This document shows positions 1 to 10,798 of a DNA stretch of 64,000 nucleotides, one piece after another. The DNA is taken from positions 1,736,001 through 1,800,000 of the forward strand of contig OY987227.1 in NCBI GenBank assembly GCA_963920705.1. Direction: 5' to 3'. Source of the stretch: Odiellus spinosus (taxonomy: Eukaryota > Arthropoda > Arachnida > Opiliones > Phalangiidae). Within the stretch, counting starts at the first letter, position 1, and every line of letters starts with the position of its first letter. The notes beneath the pieces are model-generated. The model did no database searches, had not been told where the DNA came from, and saw nothing but the letters and a program-made list of their open reading frames with translations. The position numbers and the translations under genes were made by a program.

Positions 1-130
1 AGATTTTCAATTGAAGAGTTATTTTCAATTGAAGAGTTATTTTCAATTGAAGAGGTATTTTCAATTAAAGGGCTATTTTCAATTGAAGAGTTATTTTCAA
101 TTGAAGAGTTATTTTCAATCGAAGAGTTAT

Positions 131-1100
131 TTTCAATCGAAGAGTTATTTTCAATTAAAGAGTTATTTTCAATTGAAGAGTTATTTTCAATTGAAGAGGT
201 ATTTTCAATTAAAGGGCTATTTTCAATTGAAGAGTTATTTTCAATTGAAGAATTATTTTCAATCGAAGAGTTATTTTCAATCGAAGAGTTATTTTCAATT
301 AAAGAGATTTTCAATTGAAGAGTTATTTTCAATTGAAGAGTTTTTTTCAATTGAAGAGTTATTTTCATTCGTAGAGTTATTTTCAATCGAAGAGTTATTT
401 TCAATTAAAGAGTTATTTTCAATTGAAGAGTTATTTTCCATTGAAGAGTTATTTTCAATTGAAGGGTTATTTTCAATTGAAGGGTTATTTTCAATTGAAG
501 AGTTATTTTCAATTGAAGGGTTATTTTCAATTGAAGAGTTATTTTCAATTGAAGAGTTATTTTCAATTGAAGAGTTATTTTCAATTGAAGAGTTATTTTC
601 AATTGAAGAGTTATTTTCAATTGAAGAGTTATTTCCAATTGAAGAGTTATTTTCAATTGAAGAGTTATTTTCAATTGAAGAGTTATTTTCAATCGAAGAG
701 TTATTTTCAATCGAAGAGTTATTTTCAATTAAAGAGTTATTTTCAATTGAAGAGTTATTTTCCATTGAAGAGTTATTTTCAATTGAAGGGTTATTTTCAA
801 TTGAAAAGTTATTTTCAATTGAAAAGTTATTTTCAATTGAAAAGTTATTTTCAATTGAAAAGTTATTTTCAATTGAAAAGTTATTTTCAATTGAAAAGTT
901 ATTTTCAATTGAAAAGTTATTTTCAATTGAAAAGTTATTTTCAATTGAAAAGTTATTTTCAATTGAAAAGTTATTTTCAATTGAAAAGTTATTTTCAATT
1001 GAAAAGTTATTTTCAATTGAAAAGTTATTTTCAATTGAAAAGTTATTTTCAATTGAAAAGTTATTTTCAATTGAAAAGTTATTTTCAATTGAAAAGTTAT
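131..1100 (+). repeat. 970-bp higher-order repeat, copy 1
   Basis: Begins with CAATCG and CAATTAAAGAG units and contains, in order, GAGGTA/AAAGGGCTA, one 16-bp unit (AAAGAGATTTTC at about 296-308), a TTTTTTT unit, a CATTCGTAG unit, CCATTG, GAAGGG units, a TTTCCAATTG variant (about 631), two CAATCG units, a second CCATTG and then a GAAAAG run. The same landmarks recur 970 bp later. 970 is 54 x 18 minus 2, as expected from its single 16-bp unit. Confidence 0.9.
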
Positions 1101-1108
1101 TTTCAATC
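803..1108 (+). repeat. GAAAAG-variant run, 17 units
   Basis: Seventeen consecutive units in which GAAGAG is GAAAAG. The change extends the palindrome from 10 to 14 bp (TTTTCAATTGAAAA). Confidence 0.95.
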
Positions 1109-2312
1109 GAAGAGTTATTTTCAATTAAAGAGTTATTTTCAATTGAAGAGTTATTTTCAATTGAAGAGGTATTTTCAATTAAAGGGCTATTTTCAATTGA
1201 AGAGTTATTTTCAATTGAAGAATTATTTTCAATCGAAGAGTTATTTTCAATCGAAGAGTTATTTTCAATTAAAGAGATTTTCAATTGAAGAGTTATTTTC
1301 AATTGAAGAGTTTTTTTCAATTGAAGAGTTATTTTCATTCGTAGAGTTATTTTCAATCGAAGAGTTATTTTCAATTAAAGAGTTATTTTCAATTGAAGAG
1401 TTATTTTCCATTGAAGAGTTATTTTCAATTGAAGGGTTATTTTCAATTGAAGGGTTATTTTCAATTGAAGAGTTATTTTCAATTGAAGGGTTATTTTCAA
1501 TTGAAGAGTTATTTTCAATTGAAGAGTTATTTTCAATTGAAGAGTTATTTTCAATTGAAGAGTTATTTTCAATTGAAGAGTTATTTTCAATTGAAGAGTT
1601 ATTTCCAATTGAAGAGTTATTTTCAATTGAAGAGTTATTTTCAATTGAAGAGTTATTTTCAATCGAAGAGTTATTTTCAATCGAAGAGTTATTTTCAATT
1701 AAAGAGTTATTTTCAATTGAAGAGTTATTTTCCATTGAAGAGTTATTTTCAATTGAAGGGTTATTTTCAATTGAAAAGTTATTTTCAATTGAAAAGTTAT
1801 TTTCAATTGAAAAGTTATTTTCAATTGAAAAGTTATTTTCAATTGAAAAGTTATTTTCAATTGAAAAGTTATTTTCAATTGAAAAGTTATTTTCAATTGA
1901 AAAGTTATTTTCAATTGAAAAGTTATTTTCAATTGAAAAGTTATTTTCAATTGAAAAGTTATTTTCAATTGAAAAGTTATTTTCAATTGAAAAGTTATTT
2001 TCAATTGAAAAGTTATTTTCAATTGAAAAGTTATTTTCAATTGAAAAGTTATTTTCAATTGAAAAGTTATTTTCAATTGAAAAGTTATTTTCAATTGAAA
2101 AGTTATTTTCAATTGAAAAGTTATTTTCAATTGAAAAGTTATTTTCAATTGAAAAGTTATTTTCAATTGAAAAGTTATTTTCAATTGAAAAGTTATTTTC
2201 AATTGAAAAGTTATTTTCAATTGAAAAGTTATTTTCAATTGAAAAGTTATTTTCAATTGAAAAGTTATTTTCAATTGAAAAGTTATTTTCAATTGAAAAG
2301 TTATTTTCAATA
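1101..2312 (+). repeat. 970-bp higher-order repeat, copy 2, with extended GAAAAG run
   Basis: Landmarks match copy 1 at +970 (16-bp unit near 1266-1278, CATTCGTAG near 1338, TTTCCAATTG near 1601). I see no difference until the terminal GAAAAG run, which has 30 units here against 17 in copy 1. The block closes on a CAATAGAAGATTAATTTTC unit near 2310-2330 followed by CAACCGAAGATTT, a motif that ends most type-A HORs. Confidence 0.88.
1773..2312 (+). repeat. GAAAAG-variant run, 30 units (longest)
   Basis: Thirty identical units; the longest of the 21 runs of five or more units in the window. It is the same run as in HOR copy 1 with 13 more units, so the expansion followed the 970-bp duplication (or the other copy contracted). 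Confidence 0.95.
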
Positions 2313-3120
2313 GAAGATTAATTTTCAACCGAAGATTTATTTTCAATTGAAGAGTTATTTTCAATTGAATAATTTTTTTCAATAGAAGATTTATTTTCAA
2401 TAGACGGTTATTTTCAATTAAAGGGCTATTTTCAATTGAAGAGTTATTTTCAATTGAAGAGGTATTTTCAATTAAAGGGCTATTTTCAATTGAAGAGTTA
2501 TTTTCAATTGAAGAGGTATTTTCAATTAAAGGGCTATTTTCAATTGAAGAGTTATTTTCAATTGAAGAGTTATTTTCAATCGAAGAGTTATTTTCAATCG
2601 AAGAGTTATTTTCAATTAAAGAGTTATTTTCAATTGAAGAGTTATTTTCAATTGAAGAGGTATTTTCAATTAAAGGGCTATTTTCAATTGAAGAGTTATT
2701 TTCAATTGAAGAATTATTTTCAATCGAAGAGTTATTTTCAATCGAAGAGTTATTTTCAATTAAAGAGATTTTCAATTGAAGAGTTATTTTCAATTGAAGA
2801 GTTATTTTCAATTGAAGGGTTATTTTCAATTGAAGGGTTATTTTCAATTGAAGGGTTATTTCAATTGAAGAGTTATTTTCAATTGAAGAGTTATTTTCAA
2901 TTGAAGAGTTATTTTCAATTGAAGAGTTATTTTCAATCGAAGAGTTATTTTCAATCGAAGAGTTATTTTCAATCGAAGAGTTATTTTCAATCGAAGAGTT
3001 ATTTTCAATTGAAGAGTTATTTTCAATTGAAGAGTTATTTTCAATTGAAGAGTTATTTTCAATTGAAGGGTTATTTCAATTGAAGAGATATTTTCCATTG
3101 AAGGGTTATTTCAATTGAAA

Positions 3121-3157
3121 ACTAATTTTCAATGGAAAGGTTTTTCCAATGGAAGTG
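3121..3157 (+). repeat. 37-bp diverged marker element, copy 1
   Basis: Starts ACTAATTTTC, then AATGGAAAGG, then TTTTTCCAATGGAAGTG. It is two to three strongly altered satellite units with CAATGG cores and a 1-bp deficit. This copy and the next read AAAGG where most later ones read AAAAG. Preceded by two 17-bp GGGTTATTTCAATTG units. Confidence 0.9.
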
Positions 3158-3583
3158 TTATTTTCAATAGAAGAGTTATTTTCTATTGAAGAGTTATTTT
3201 CAATAGAAGAGTTATTTTCAATAGAAGAGTTATTTTCAATAGAAGAGTTATTTTCAATAGAAGAGTTATTTTCTATTGAAGAGTTATTTTCAATAGAAGA
3301 GTGATTTTCAATTGAAGAGATATTTTCAATTGAAGAGTTATTTTCAATTGAAGAGTTATTTTCAATTGAAGAGTTATTTTCAATTGAAGAGTTATTTTCA
3401 GTTGAAGAGTTATTTTCAATTGAAGAGTTATTTTCAATAGAAGATTAATTTTCAATTGAAGAGTTATTTTCAATAGAAGATTTATTTTCAATTGAAGAGT
3501 TATTTTCAATTGAAAAGTTATTTTCAATAGAAGATTAATTTTCAACCGAAGATTTATTTTCAATTGAAGAGTTATTTTCAATT
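3158..3583 (+). repeat. Diverged block rich in CAATAG and CTATTG units
   Basis: Canonical CAATTG cores are replaced by CAATAG in several units and by CTATTG, its reverse complement, in others (near 3181 and 3271). A GAGTGA unit (about 3300) and a CAGTTG unit (about 3409) follow, then CAATAGAAGATTAA closings. The block recurs at 4,233-4,694 with a 36-bp length difference, and partly at 5,010-5,120 and 6,303-6,413. Confidence 0.85.
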
Positions 3584-4694
3584 GAATAATTTTTTTAATA
3601 GAAGATTTATTTTCAATAGAGGGTTATTTTCAATTAAAGGGCTATTTTCAATTGAAGAGTTATTTTCAATTGAAGAGGTATTTTCAATTAAAGGGCTATT
3701 TTCAATTGAAGAGTTATTTTCAATTGAAGAGTTTTTTTCAATTGAAGAGTTATTTTCAATCGTAGAGTTATTTTCAATCGAAGAGTTATTTTCAATTAAA
3801 GAGTTATTTTCAATTGAAGAGTTATTTTCCATTGAAGAGTTATTTTCAATTGAAGGGTTATTTTCAATTGAAGGGTTATTTTCAATTGAAGAGTTATTTT
3901 CAATTGAAGGGTTATTTTCAATTGAAGAGTTATTTTCAATTGAAGAGTTATTTTCAATTGAAGAGTTATTTTCAATTGAAGAGTTATTTTCAATCGAAGA
4001 GTTATTTTCAATCGAAGAGTTATTTTCAATTAAAGAGTTATTTTCAATTGAAGAGTTATTTTCAATTGAAGAGTTATTTTCTATTGAAGAGTTATTTTCA
4101 ATTGAAGAGTTATTTTCAATTGAAGAGTTATTTTCAATTGAAGGGTTATTTCAATTGAAGAGATATTTTCCATTGAAGGGTTATTTCAATTGAAAACTAA
4201 TTTTCAATGGAAAGGTTTTTCCAATGGAAGTGTTATTTTCAATAGAAGAGTTATTTTCTATTGAAGAGTTATTTTCAATAGAAGAGTTATTTTCAATAGA
4301 AGAGTTATTTTCAATAGAAGAGTTATTTTCAATAGAAGAGTTATTTTCTATTGAAGAGTTATTTTCAATAGAAGAGTGATTTTCAATTGAAGAGATATTT
4401 TCAATTGAAGAGTTATTTTCAATTGAAGAGTTATTTTCAATTGAAGAGTTATTTTCAATTGAAGAGTTATTTTCAGTTGAAGAGTTATTTTCAATTGAAG
4501 AGTTATTTTCAATAGAAGATTAATTTTCAATTGAAGAGTTATTTTCAATAGAAGATTTATTTTCAATTGAAGAGTTATTTTCAATAGAAGATTTATTTTC
4601 AATTGAAGAGTTATTTTCAATTGAAAAGTTATTTTCAATAGAAGATTAATTTTCAACCGAAGATTTATTTTCAATTGAAGAGTTATTTTCAATT
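3584..4694 (+). repeat. 1,111-bp higher-order repeat
   Basis: Bounded by GAATAATTTTTTTAATAG landmarks at 3584 and 4695. It holds AAAGGGCTA units, a TTTTTTT unit, TCGTAG, CCATTG, GAAGGG units, CAATCG pair, the 17-bp GGGTTATTTC units, the second marker and the diverged CAATAG block. 1,111 is 62 x 18 minus 5, and I count five missing bases in its short units, so the segmentation is consistent. Confidence 0.85.
4196..4232 (+). repeat. 37-bp diverged marker element, copy 2
   Basis: 1,075 bp after copy 1 and identical to it by eye, including AAAGG. The flanks also match, so this pair belongs to one tandem HOR duplication. Confidence 0.9.
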
Positions 4695-5987
4695 GAATAA
4701 TTTTTTTAATAGAAGATTTATTTTCAATAGAGGGTTATTTTCAATTAAAGGGCTATTTTCAATTGAAGAGTTATTTTCAATTGAAGAGGTATTTTCAATT
4801 AAAGGGCTATTTTCAATTGAAGAGTTATTTTCAATTGAAGAGTTTTTTTCAATTGAAGAGTTATTTTCAATCGTAGAGTTATTTTCAATCGAAGAGTTAT
4901 TTTCAATTAAAGAGTTATTTTCAATTGAAGAGTTATTTTCCATTGAAGAGTTATTTTCAATTGAAGGGTTATTTTCAATTGAAGGGTTATTTTCAATTGA
5001 AGAGTTATTTTCTATTGAAGAGTTATTGTCAATAGAAGAGTTATTTTCAATAGAAGAGTTATTTTCAATAGAAGAGTTATTTTCTATTGAAGAGTTATTT
5101 TCAATAGAAGAGTTATTTTTAATTGAAGAGATATTTTCAATTGAAGAGTTATTTTCAATTGAAGAGTTATTTTCAATTGAAGAGTTATTTTCAATTGAAG
5201 GGTTATTTTCAATTGAAGAGTTATTTTCAGTTGAAGAGTTATTTTCAATTGAAGAGTTATTTTCAATAGAAGATTAATTTTCAATTGAAGAGTTATTTTC
5301 AATAGAAGATTTATTTTCAATTGAAGAGTTATTTTCAATTGAAAAGTTATTTTCAATAGAAGATTAATTTTCAACTGAAGATTTATTTTCAATTGAAGAG
5401 TTATTTTCAATTGAAGAGTTATTTTCAATTGAATAATTTTTTTCAATAGAAGATTTATTTTCAATAGAGGGTAATTTTCAATTAAAGGGCTATTTTCAAT
5501 TGAAGAGTTATTTTCAATTGAAGAGGTATTTTCAATTAAAGGGCTATTTTCAATTGAAGAGTTATTTTCAATTGAAGAGTTTTTTTCAATTGAAGAGTTA
5601 TTTTCATTCGTAGAGTTATTTTCAATCGAAGAGTTATTTTCAATTAAAGAGTTATTTTCAATTGAAGAGTTATTTTCCATTGAAGAGTTATTTTCAATTG
5701 AAGGGTTATTTTCAATTGAAGAGTTATTTTCAATTGAAGAGTTATTTTCAATTGAAGAGTTATTTTCAGTTGAAGAGTTATTTTCAATTGAAGAGTTATT
5801 TTCAATAGAAGATTAATTTTCAATTGAAGAGTTATTTTCAATAGAAGATTTATTTTCAATTGAAGAGTTATTTTCAATAGAAGATTTATTTTCAATTGAA
5901 GAGTTATTTTCAATTGAAAAGTTATTTTCAATAGAAGATTAATTTTCAACCGAAGATTTATTTTCAATTGAAGAGTTATTTTCAATT
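4695..5987 (+). repeat. 1,293-bp composite higher-order repeat, copy 1
   Basis: Made of a 736-bp part (4695-5430, starting GAATAATTTTTTTAATAG) and a 557-bp part (5431-5987, starting GAATAATTTTTTTCAATAG). The first part carries a short CAATAG/CTATTG block and a TTGTCAATAG variant near 5028. The length is 72 x 18 minus 3, matching three 17-bp units. Confidence 0.85.
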
Positions 5988-7008
5988 GAATAATTTTTTT
6001 AATAGAAGATTTATTTTCAATAGAGGGTTATTTTCAATTAAAGGGCTATTTTCAATTGAAGAGTTATTTTCAATTGAAGAGGTATTTTCAATTAAAGGGC
6101 TATTTTCAATTGAAGAGTTATTTTCAATTGAAGAGTTTTTTTCAATTGAAGAGTTATTTTCAATCGTAGAGTTATTTTCAATCGAAGAGTTATTTTCAAT
6201 TAAAGAGTTATTTTCAATTGAAGAGTTATTTTCCATTGAAGAGTTATTTTCAATTGAAGGGTTATTTTCAATTGAAGGGTTATTTTCAATTGAAGAGTTA
6301 TTTTCTATTGAAGAGTTATTGTCAATAGAAGAGTTATTTTCAATAGAAGAGTTATTTTCAATAGAAGAGTTATTTTCTATTGAAGAGTTATTTTCAATAG
6401 AAGAGTTATTTTTAATTGAAGAGATATTTTCAATTGAAGAGTTATTTTCAATTGAAGAGTTATTTTCAATTGAAGAGTTATTTTCAATTGAAGGGTTATT
6501 TTCAATTGAAGAGTTATTTTCAGTTGAAGAGTTATTTTCAATTGAAGAGTTATTTTCAATAGAAGATTAATTTTCAATTGAAGAGTTATTTTCAATAGAA
6601 GATTTATTTTCAATTGAAGAGTTATTTTCAATTGAAAAGTTATTTTCAATAGAAGATTAATTTTCAACTGAAGATTTATTTTCAATTGAAGAGTTATTTT
6701 CAATTGAAGAGTTATTTTCAATTGAATAATTTTTTTCAATAGAAGATTTATTTTCAATAGAGGGTAATTTTCAATTAAAGGGCTATTTTCAATTGAAGAG
6801 TTATTTTCAATTGAAGAGGTATTTTCAATTAAAGGGCTATTTTCAATTGAAGAGTTATTTTCAATTGAAGAGTTTTTTTCAATTGAAGAGTTATTTTCAT
6901 TCGTAGAGTTATTTTCAATCGAAGAGTTATTTTCAATTAAAGAGTTATTTTCAATTGAAGAGTTATTTTCCATTGAAGAGTTATTTTCAATTGAAGGGTT
7001 ATTTTCAA
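5988..7008 (+). repeat. 1,293-bp composite higher-order repeat, copy 2 (partial)
   Basis: Repeats 4695-5715 at +1293 with no difference I can see, including the TTGTCAATAG and TTTTTAATTG oddities. The match ends near 7010, where the array passes into type-A HOR sequence with a second GAAGGG unit. Confidence 0.85.
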
Positions 7009-8447
7009 TTGAAGGGTTATTTTCAATTGAAGAGTTATTTTCAATTGAAGGGTTATTTTCAATTGAAGAGTTATTTTCAATTGAAGAGTTATTTTCAATT
7101 GAAGAGTTATTTTCAATTGAAAAGTTATTTTCAATTGAAGAGTTATTTTCAATTGAAGACTTATTTTCAATTGAAGAGTTATTTTCAATTGAAGAGTTAT
7201 TTTCAATTGAAGAGTTATTTTCAATTGAAGAGTTATTTTCAATCGAAGAGTTATTTTCAATCGAAGAGTTATTTTCAATTAAAGAGTTATTTTCAATTGA
7301 AGAGTTATTTTCCATTGAAGAGTTATTTTCAATTGAAGGGTTATTTTCAATTGAAGGATTATTTTCAATTGAAGAGTTATTTTCAATTGAAGGGTTATTT
7401 TCAATTGAAAAGTTATTTTCAATTGAAAAGTTATTTTCAATTGAAAAGTTATTTTCAATTGAAAAGTTATTTTCAATTGAAAAGTTATTTTCAATTGAAA
7501 AGTTATTTTCAATTGAAAAGTTATTTTCAATTGAAAAGTTATTTTCAATAGAAGATTAATTTTCAACCGAAGATTTATTTTCAATTGAAGAGTTATTTTC
7601 AATTGAATAATTTTTTTCAATAGAAGATTTATTTTCAATAGACGGTTATTTTCAATTAAAGGGCTATTTTCAATTGAAGAGTTATTTTCAATTGAAGAGG
7701 TATTTTCAATTAAAGGGCTATTTTCAATTGAAGAGTTATTTTCAATTGAAGAGGTATTTTCAATTAAAGGGCTATTTTCAATTGAAGAGTTATTTTCAAT
7801 TGAAGAGTTATTTTCAATCGAAGAGTTATTTTCAATCGAAGAGTTATTTTCAATTAAAGAGTTATTTTCAATTGAAGAGGTATTTTCAATTAAAGGGCTA
7901 TTTTCAATTGAAGAGTTATTTTCAATTGAAGAATTATTTTCAATCGAAGAGTTATTTTCAATCGAAGAGTTATTTTCAATTAAAGAGATTTTCAATTGAA
8001 GAGTTATTTTCAATTGAAGAGTTATTTTCAATTGAAGGGTTATTTTCAATTGAAGGGTTATTTTCAATTGAAGGGTTATTTTCAATTGAAGAGTTATTTT
8101 CAATTGAAGAGTTATTTTCAATTGAAGAGTTATTTTCAATTGAAGAGTTATTTTCAATTGAAGAGTTATTTTCAATTGAAGAGTTATTTTCAATTGAAGA
8201 GTTATTTTCAATTGAAGGGTTATTTTCAATTGAAGGGTTATTTTCAATTGAAGAGTTATTTTCAGTTGAAGAGTTATTTTCAATTGAAGAGTTATTTTCA
8301 ATAGAAGATTAATTTTCAATTGAAGAGTTATTTTCAATAGAAGATTTATTTTCAATTGAAAAGTTATTTTCAATAGAAGATTAATTTTCAACTGAAGATT
8401 TATTTTCAATTGAAGAGTTATTTTCAATTGAAGAGTTATTTTCAATT
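6724..8447 (+). repeat. Type-A composite HOR, 1,724 bp, copy 1
   Basis: Two sub-blocks, 6724-7604 and 7605-8447, each opened by GAATAATTTTTTTCAATAG. The first ends in a GAAAAG run and the GATTAA/ACCGAAG closing; the second contains GAGGTA/AAAGGGCTA pairs, a 16-bp AAAGAGATTTTC unit (near 7981) and five GAAGGG units in two clusters. Confidence 0.82.
7407..7550 (+). repeat. GAAAAG-variant run, 8 units
   Basis: Closes sub-block 6724-7604; followed by the GATTAA/ACCGAAG closing motif. Confidence 0.93.
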
Positions 8448-10000
8448 GAATAATTTTTTTCAATAGAAGATTTATTTTCAATAGAGGGTAATTTTCAATT
8501 AAAGGGCTATTTTCAATTGAAGAGTTATTTTCAATTGAAGAGGTATTTTCAATTAAAGGGCTATTTTCAATTGAAGAGTTATTTTCAATTGAAGAGTTTT
8601 TTTCAATTGAAGAGTTATTTTCATTCGTAGAGTTATTTTCAATCGAAGAGTTATTTTCAATTAAAGAGTTATTTTCAATTGAAGAGTTATTTTCCATTGA
8701 AGAGTTATTTTCAATTGAAGGGTTATTTTCAATTGAAGGGTTATTTTCAATTGAAGAGTTATTTTCAATTGAAGGGTTATTTTCAATTGAAGAGTTATTT
8801 TCAATTGAAGAGTTATTTTCAATTGAAGAGTTATTTTCAATTGAAAAGTTATTTTCAATTGAAGAGTTATTTTCAATTGAAGAGTTATTTTCAATTGAAG
8901 AGTTATTTTCAATTGAAGAGTTATTTTCAATTGAAGAGTTATTTTCAATTGAAGAGTTATTTTCAATCGAAGAGTTATTTTCAATCGAAGAGTTATTTTC
9001 AATTAAAGAGTTATTTTCAATTGAAGAGTTATTTTCCATTGAAGAGTTATTTTCAATTGAAGGGTTATTTTCAATTGAAGGATTATTTTCAATTGAAGAG
9101 TTATTTTCAATTGAAGGGTTATTTTCAATTGAAAAGTTATTTTCAATTGAAAAGTTATTTTCAATTGAAAAGTTATTTTCAATTGAAAAGTTATTTTCAA
9201 TTGAAAAGTTATTTTCAATTGAAAAGTTATTTTCAATTGAAAAGTTATTTTCAATTGAAAAGTTATTTTCAATTGAAAAGTTATTTTCAATAGAAGATTA
9301 ATTTTCAACCGAAGATTTATTTTCAATTGAAGAGTTATTTTCAATTGAATAATTTTTTTCAATAGATTTATTTTCAATAGACGGTTATTTTCAATTAAAG
9401 GGCTATTTTCAATTGAAGAGTTATTTTCAATTGAAGAGGTATTTTCAATTAAAGGGCTATTTTCAATTGAAGAGTTATTTTCAATTGAAGAGGTATTTTC
9501 AATTAAAGGGCTATTTTCAATTGAAGAGTTATTTTCAATTGAAGAGTTATTTTCAATCGAAGAGTTATTTTCAATCGAAGAGTTATTTTCAATTAAAGAG
9601 TTATTTTCAATTGAAGAGTTATTTTCAATTGAAGAGGTATTTTCAATTAAAGGGCTATTTTCAATTGAAGAGTTATTTTCAATTGAAGAATTATTTTCAA
9701 TCGAAGAGTTATTTTCAATCGAAGAGTTATTTTCAATTAAAGAGATTTTCAATTGAAGAGTTATTTTCAATTGAAGAGTTATTTTCAATTGAAGGGTTAT
9801 TTTCAATTGAAGGGTTATTTTCAATTGAAGGGTTATTTTCAATTGAAGAGTTATTTTCAATTGAAGAGTTATTTTCAATTGAAGAGTTATTTTCAATTGA
9901 AGAGTTATTTTCAATTGAAGAGTTATTTTCAATTGAAGAGTTATTTTCAATTGAAGAGTTATTTTCAATTGAAGGGTTATTTTCAATTGAAGGGTTATTT
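8448..10000 (+). repeat. Type-A composite HOR, copy 2 (right end approximate)
   Basis: Follows copy 1 landmark for landmark at +1724, becoming +1742 after one extra GAAAAG unit and others, then +1739 after a 3-bp deletion that makes a unique 15-bp unit (CAATAGATTTATTTT near 9360). The match to copy 1 fades near 10,000, where a CAGTTG unit of copy 1 is absent. Confidence 0.78.
9131..9292 (+). repeat. GAAAAG-variant run, 9 units
   Basis: Counterpart of the 8-unit run at 7407 in the duplicated HOR; differs by one unit. Confidence 0.93.
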
Positions 10001-10384
10001 TCAATTGAAGAGTTATTTTCAATTGAAGGGTTATTTTCAATTGAAGAGTTATTTTCAATTGAAGAGTTATTTTCAATTGAAGAGTTATTTTCAATTGAAA
10101 AGTTATTTTCAATTGAAGAGTTATTTTCAATTGAAGAGTTATTTTCAATTGAAGAGTTATTTTCAATTGAAGAGTTATTTTCAATTGAAGAGTTATTTTC
10201 AATTGAAGAGTTATTTTCAATCGAAGAGTTATTTTCAATCGAAGAGTTATTTTCAATTAAAGAGTTATTTTCAATTGAAGAGTTATTTCACATTGAAGAG
10301 TTATTTTCAATTGAAGGGTTATTTTCAATTGAAGGATTATTTTCAATTGAAGAGTTATTTTCAATTGAAGGGTTATTTTCAATT

Positions 10385-10744
10385 GAAAAGTTATTTTCAA
10401 TTGAAAAGTTATTTTCAATTGAAAAGTTATTTTCAATTGAAAAGTTATTTTCAATTGAAAAGTTATTTTCAATTGAAAAGTTATTTTCAATTGAAAAGTT
10501 ATTTTCAATTGAAAAGTTATTTTCAATTGAAAAGTTATTTTCAATTGAAAAGTTATTTTCAATTGAAAAGTTATTTTCAATTGAAAAGTTATTTTCAATT
10601 GAAAAGTTATTTTCAATTGAAAAGTTATTTTCAATTGAAAAGTTATTTTCAATTGAAAAGTTATTTTCAATTGAAAAGTTATTTTCAATTGAAAAGTTAT
10701 TTTCAATTGAAAAGTTATTTTCAATTGAAAAGTTATTTTCAATA
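10385..10744 (+). repeat. GAAAAG-variant run, 20 units
   Basis: Closes the HOR that ends at the GATTAA motif near 10,745. Preceded by a unit with a private CACATTG core (near 10,288) where sister HORs have CCATTG. Confidence 0.93.
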
Positions 10745-10798
10745 GAAGATTAATTTTCAACCGAAGATTTATTTTCAATTGAAGAGTTATTTTCAATT

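Noticed and set aside
441..500. Telomere repeat, because GAAGGGTTATTTT contains GGGTTA
   Set aside because: Only one hexamer occurs per variant unit, never in tandem; it is a chance product of the GAAGGG variant.
423..2321. 632-codon plus-strand frame and dozens of similar frames on both strands as protein genes
   Set aside because: They contain only six-residue repeats, most start at TTG inside the repeat (the consensus unit has no ATG), frames change at each 16- or 17-bp unit, and equivalent frames are open on the other strand. This is what an 18-bp repeat with few stops must give.
2381..2400. Polyadenylation signal AATAAA on the minus strand of GATTTATTTT units
   Set aside because: It is a one-base variant of the repeat with no gene upstream; many copies occur by HOR duplication.
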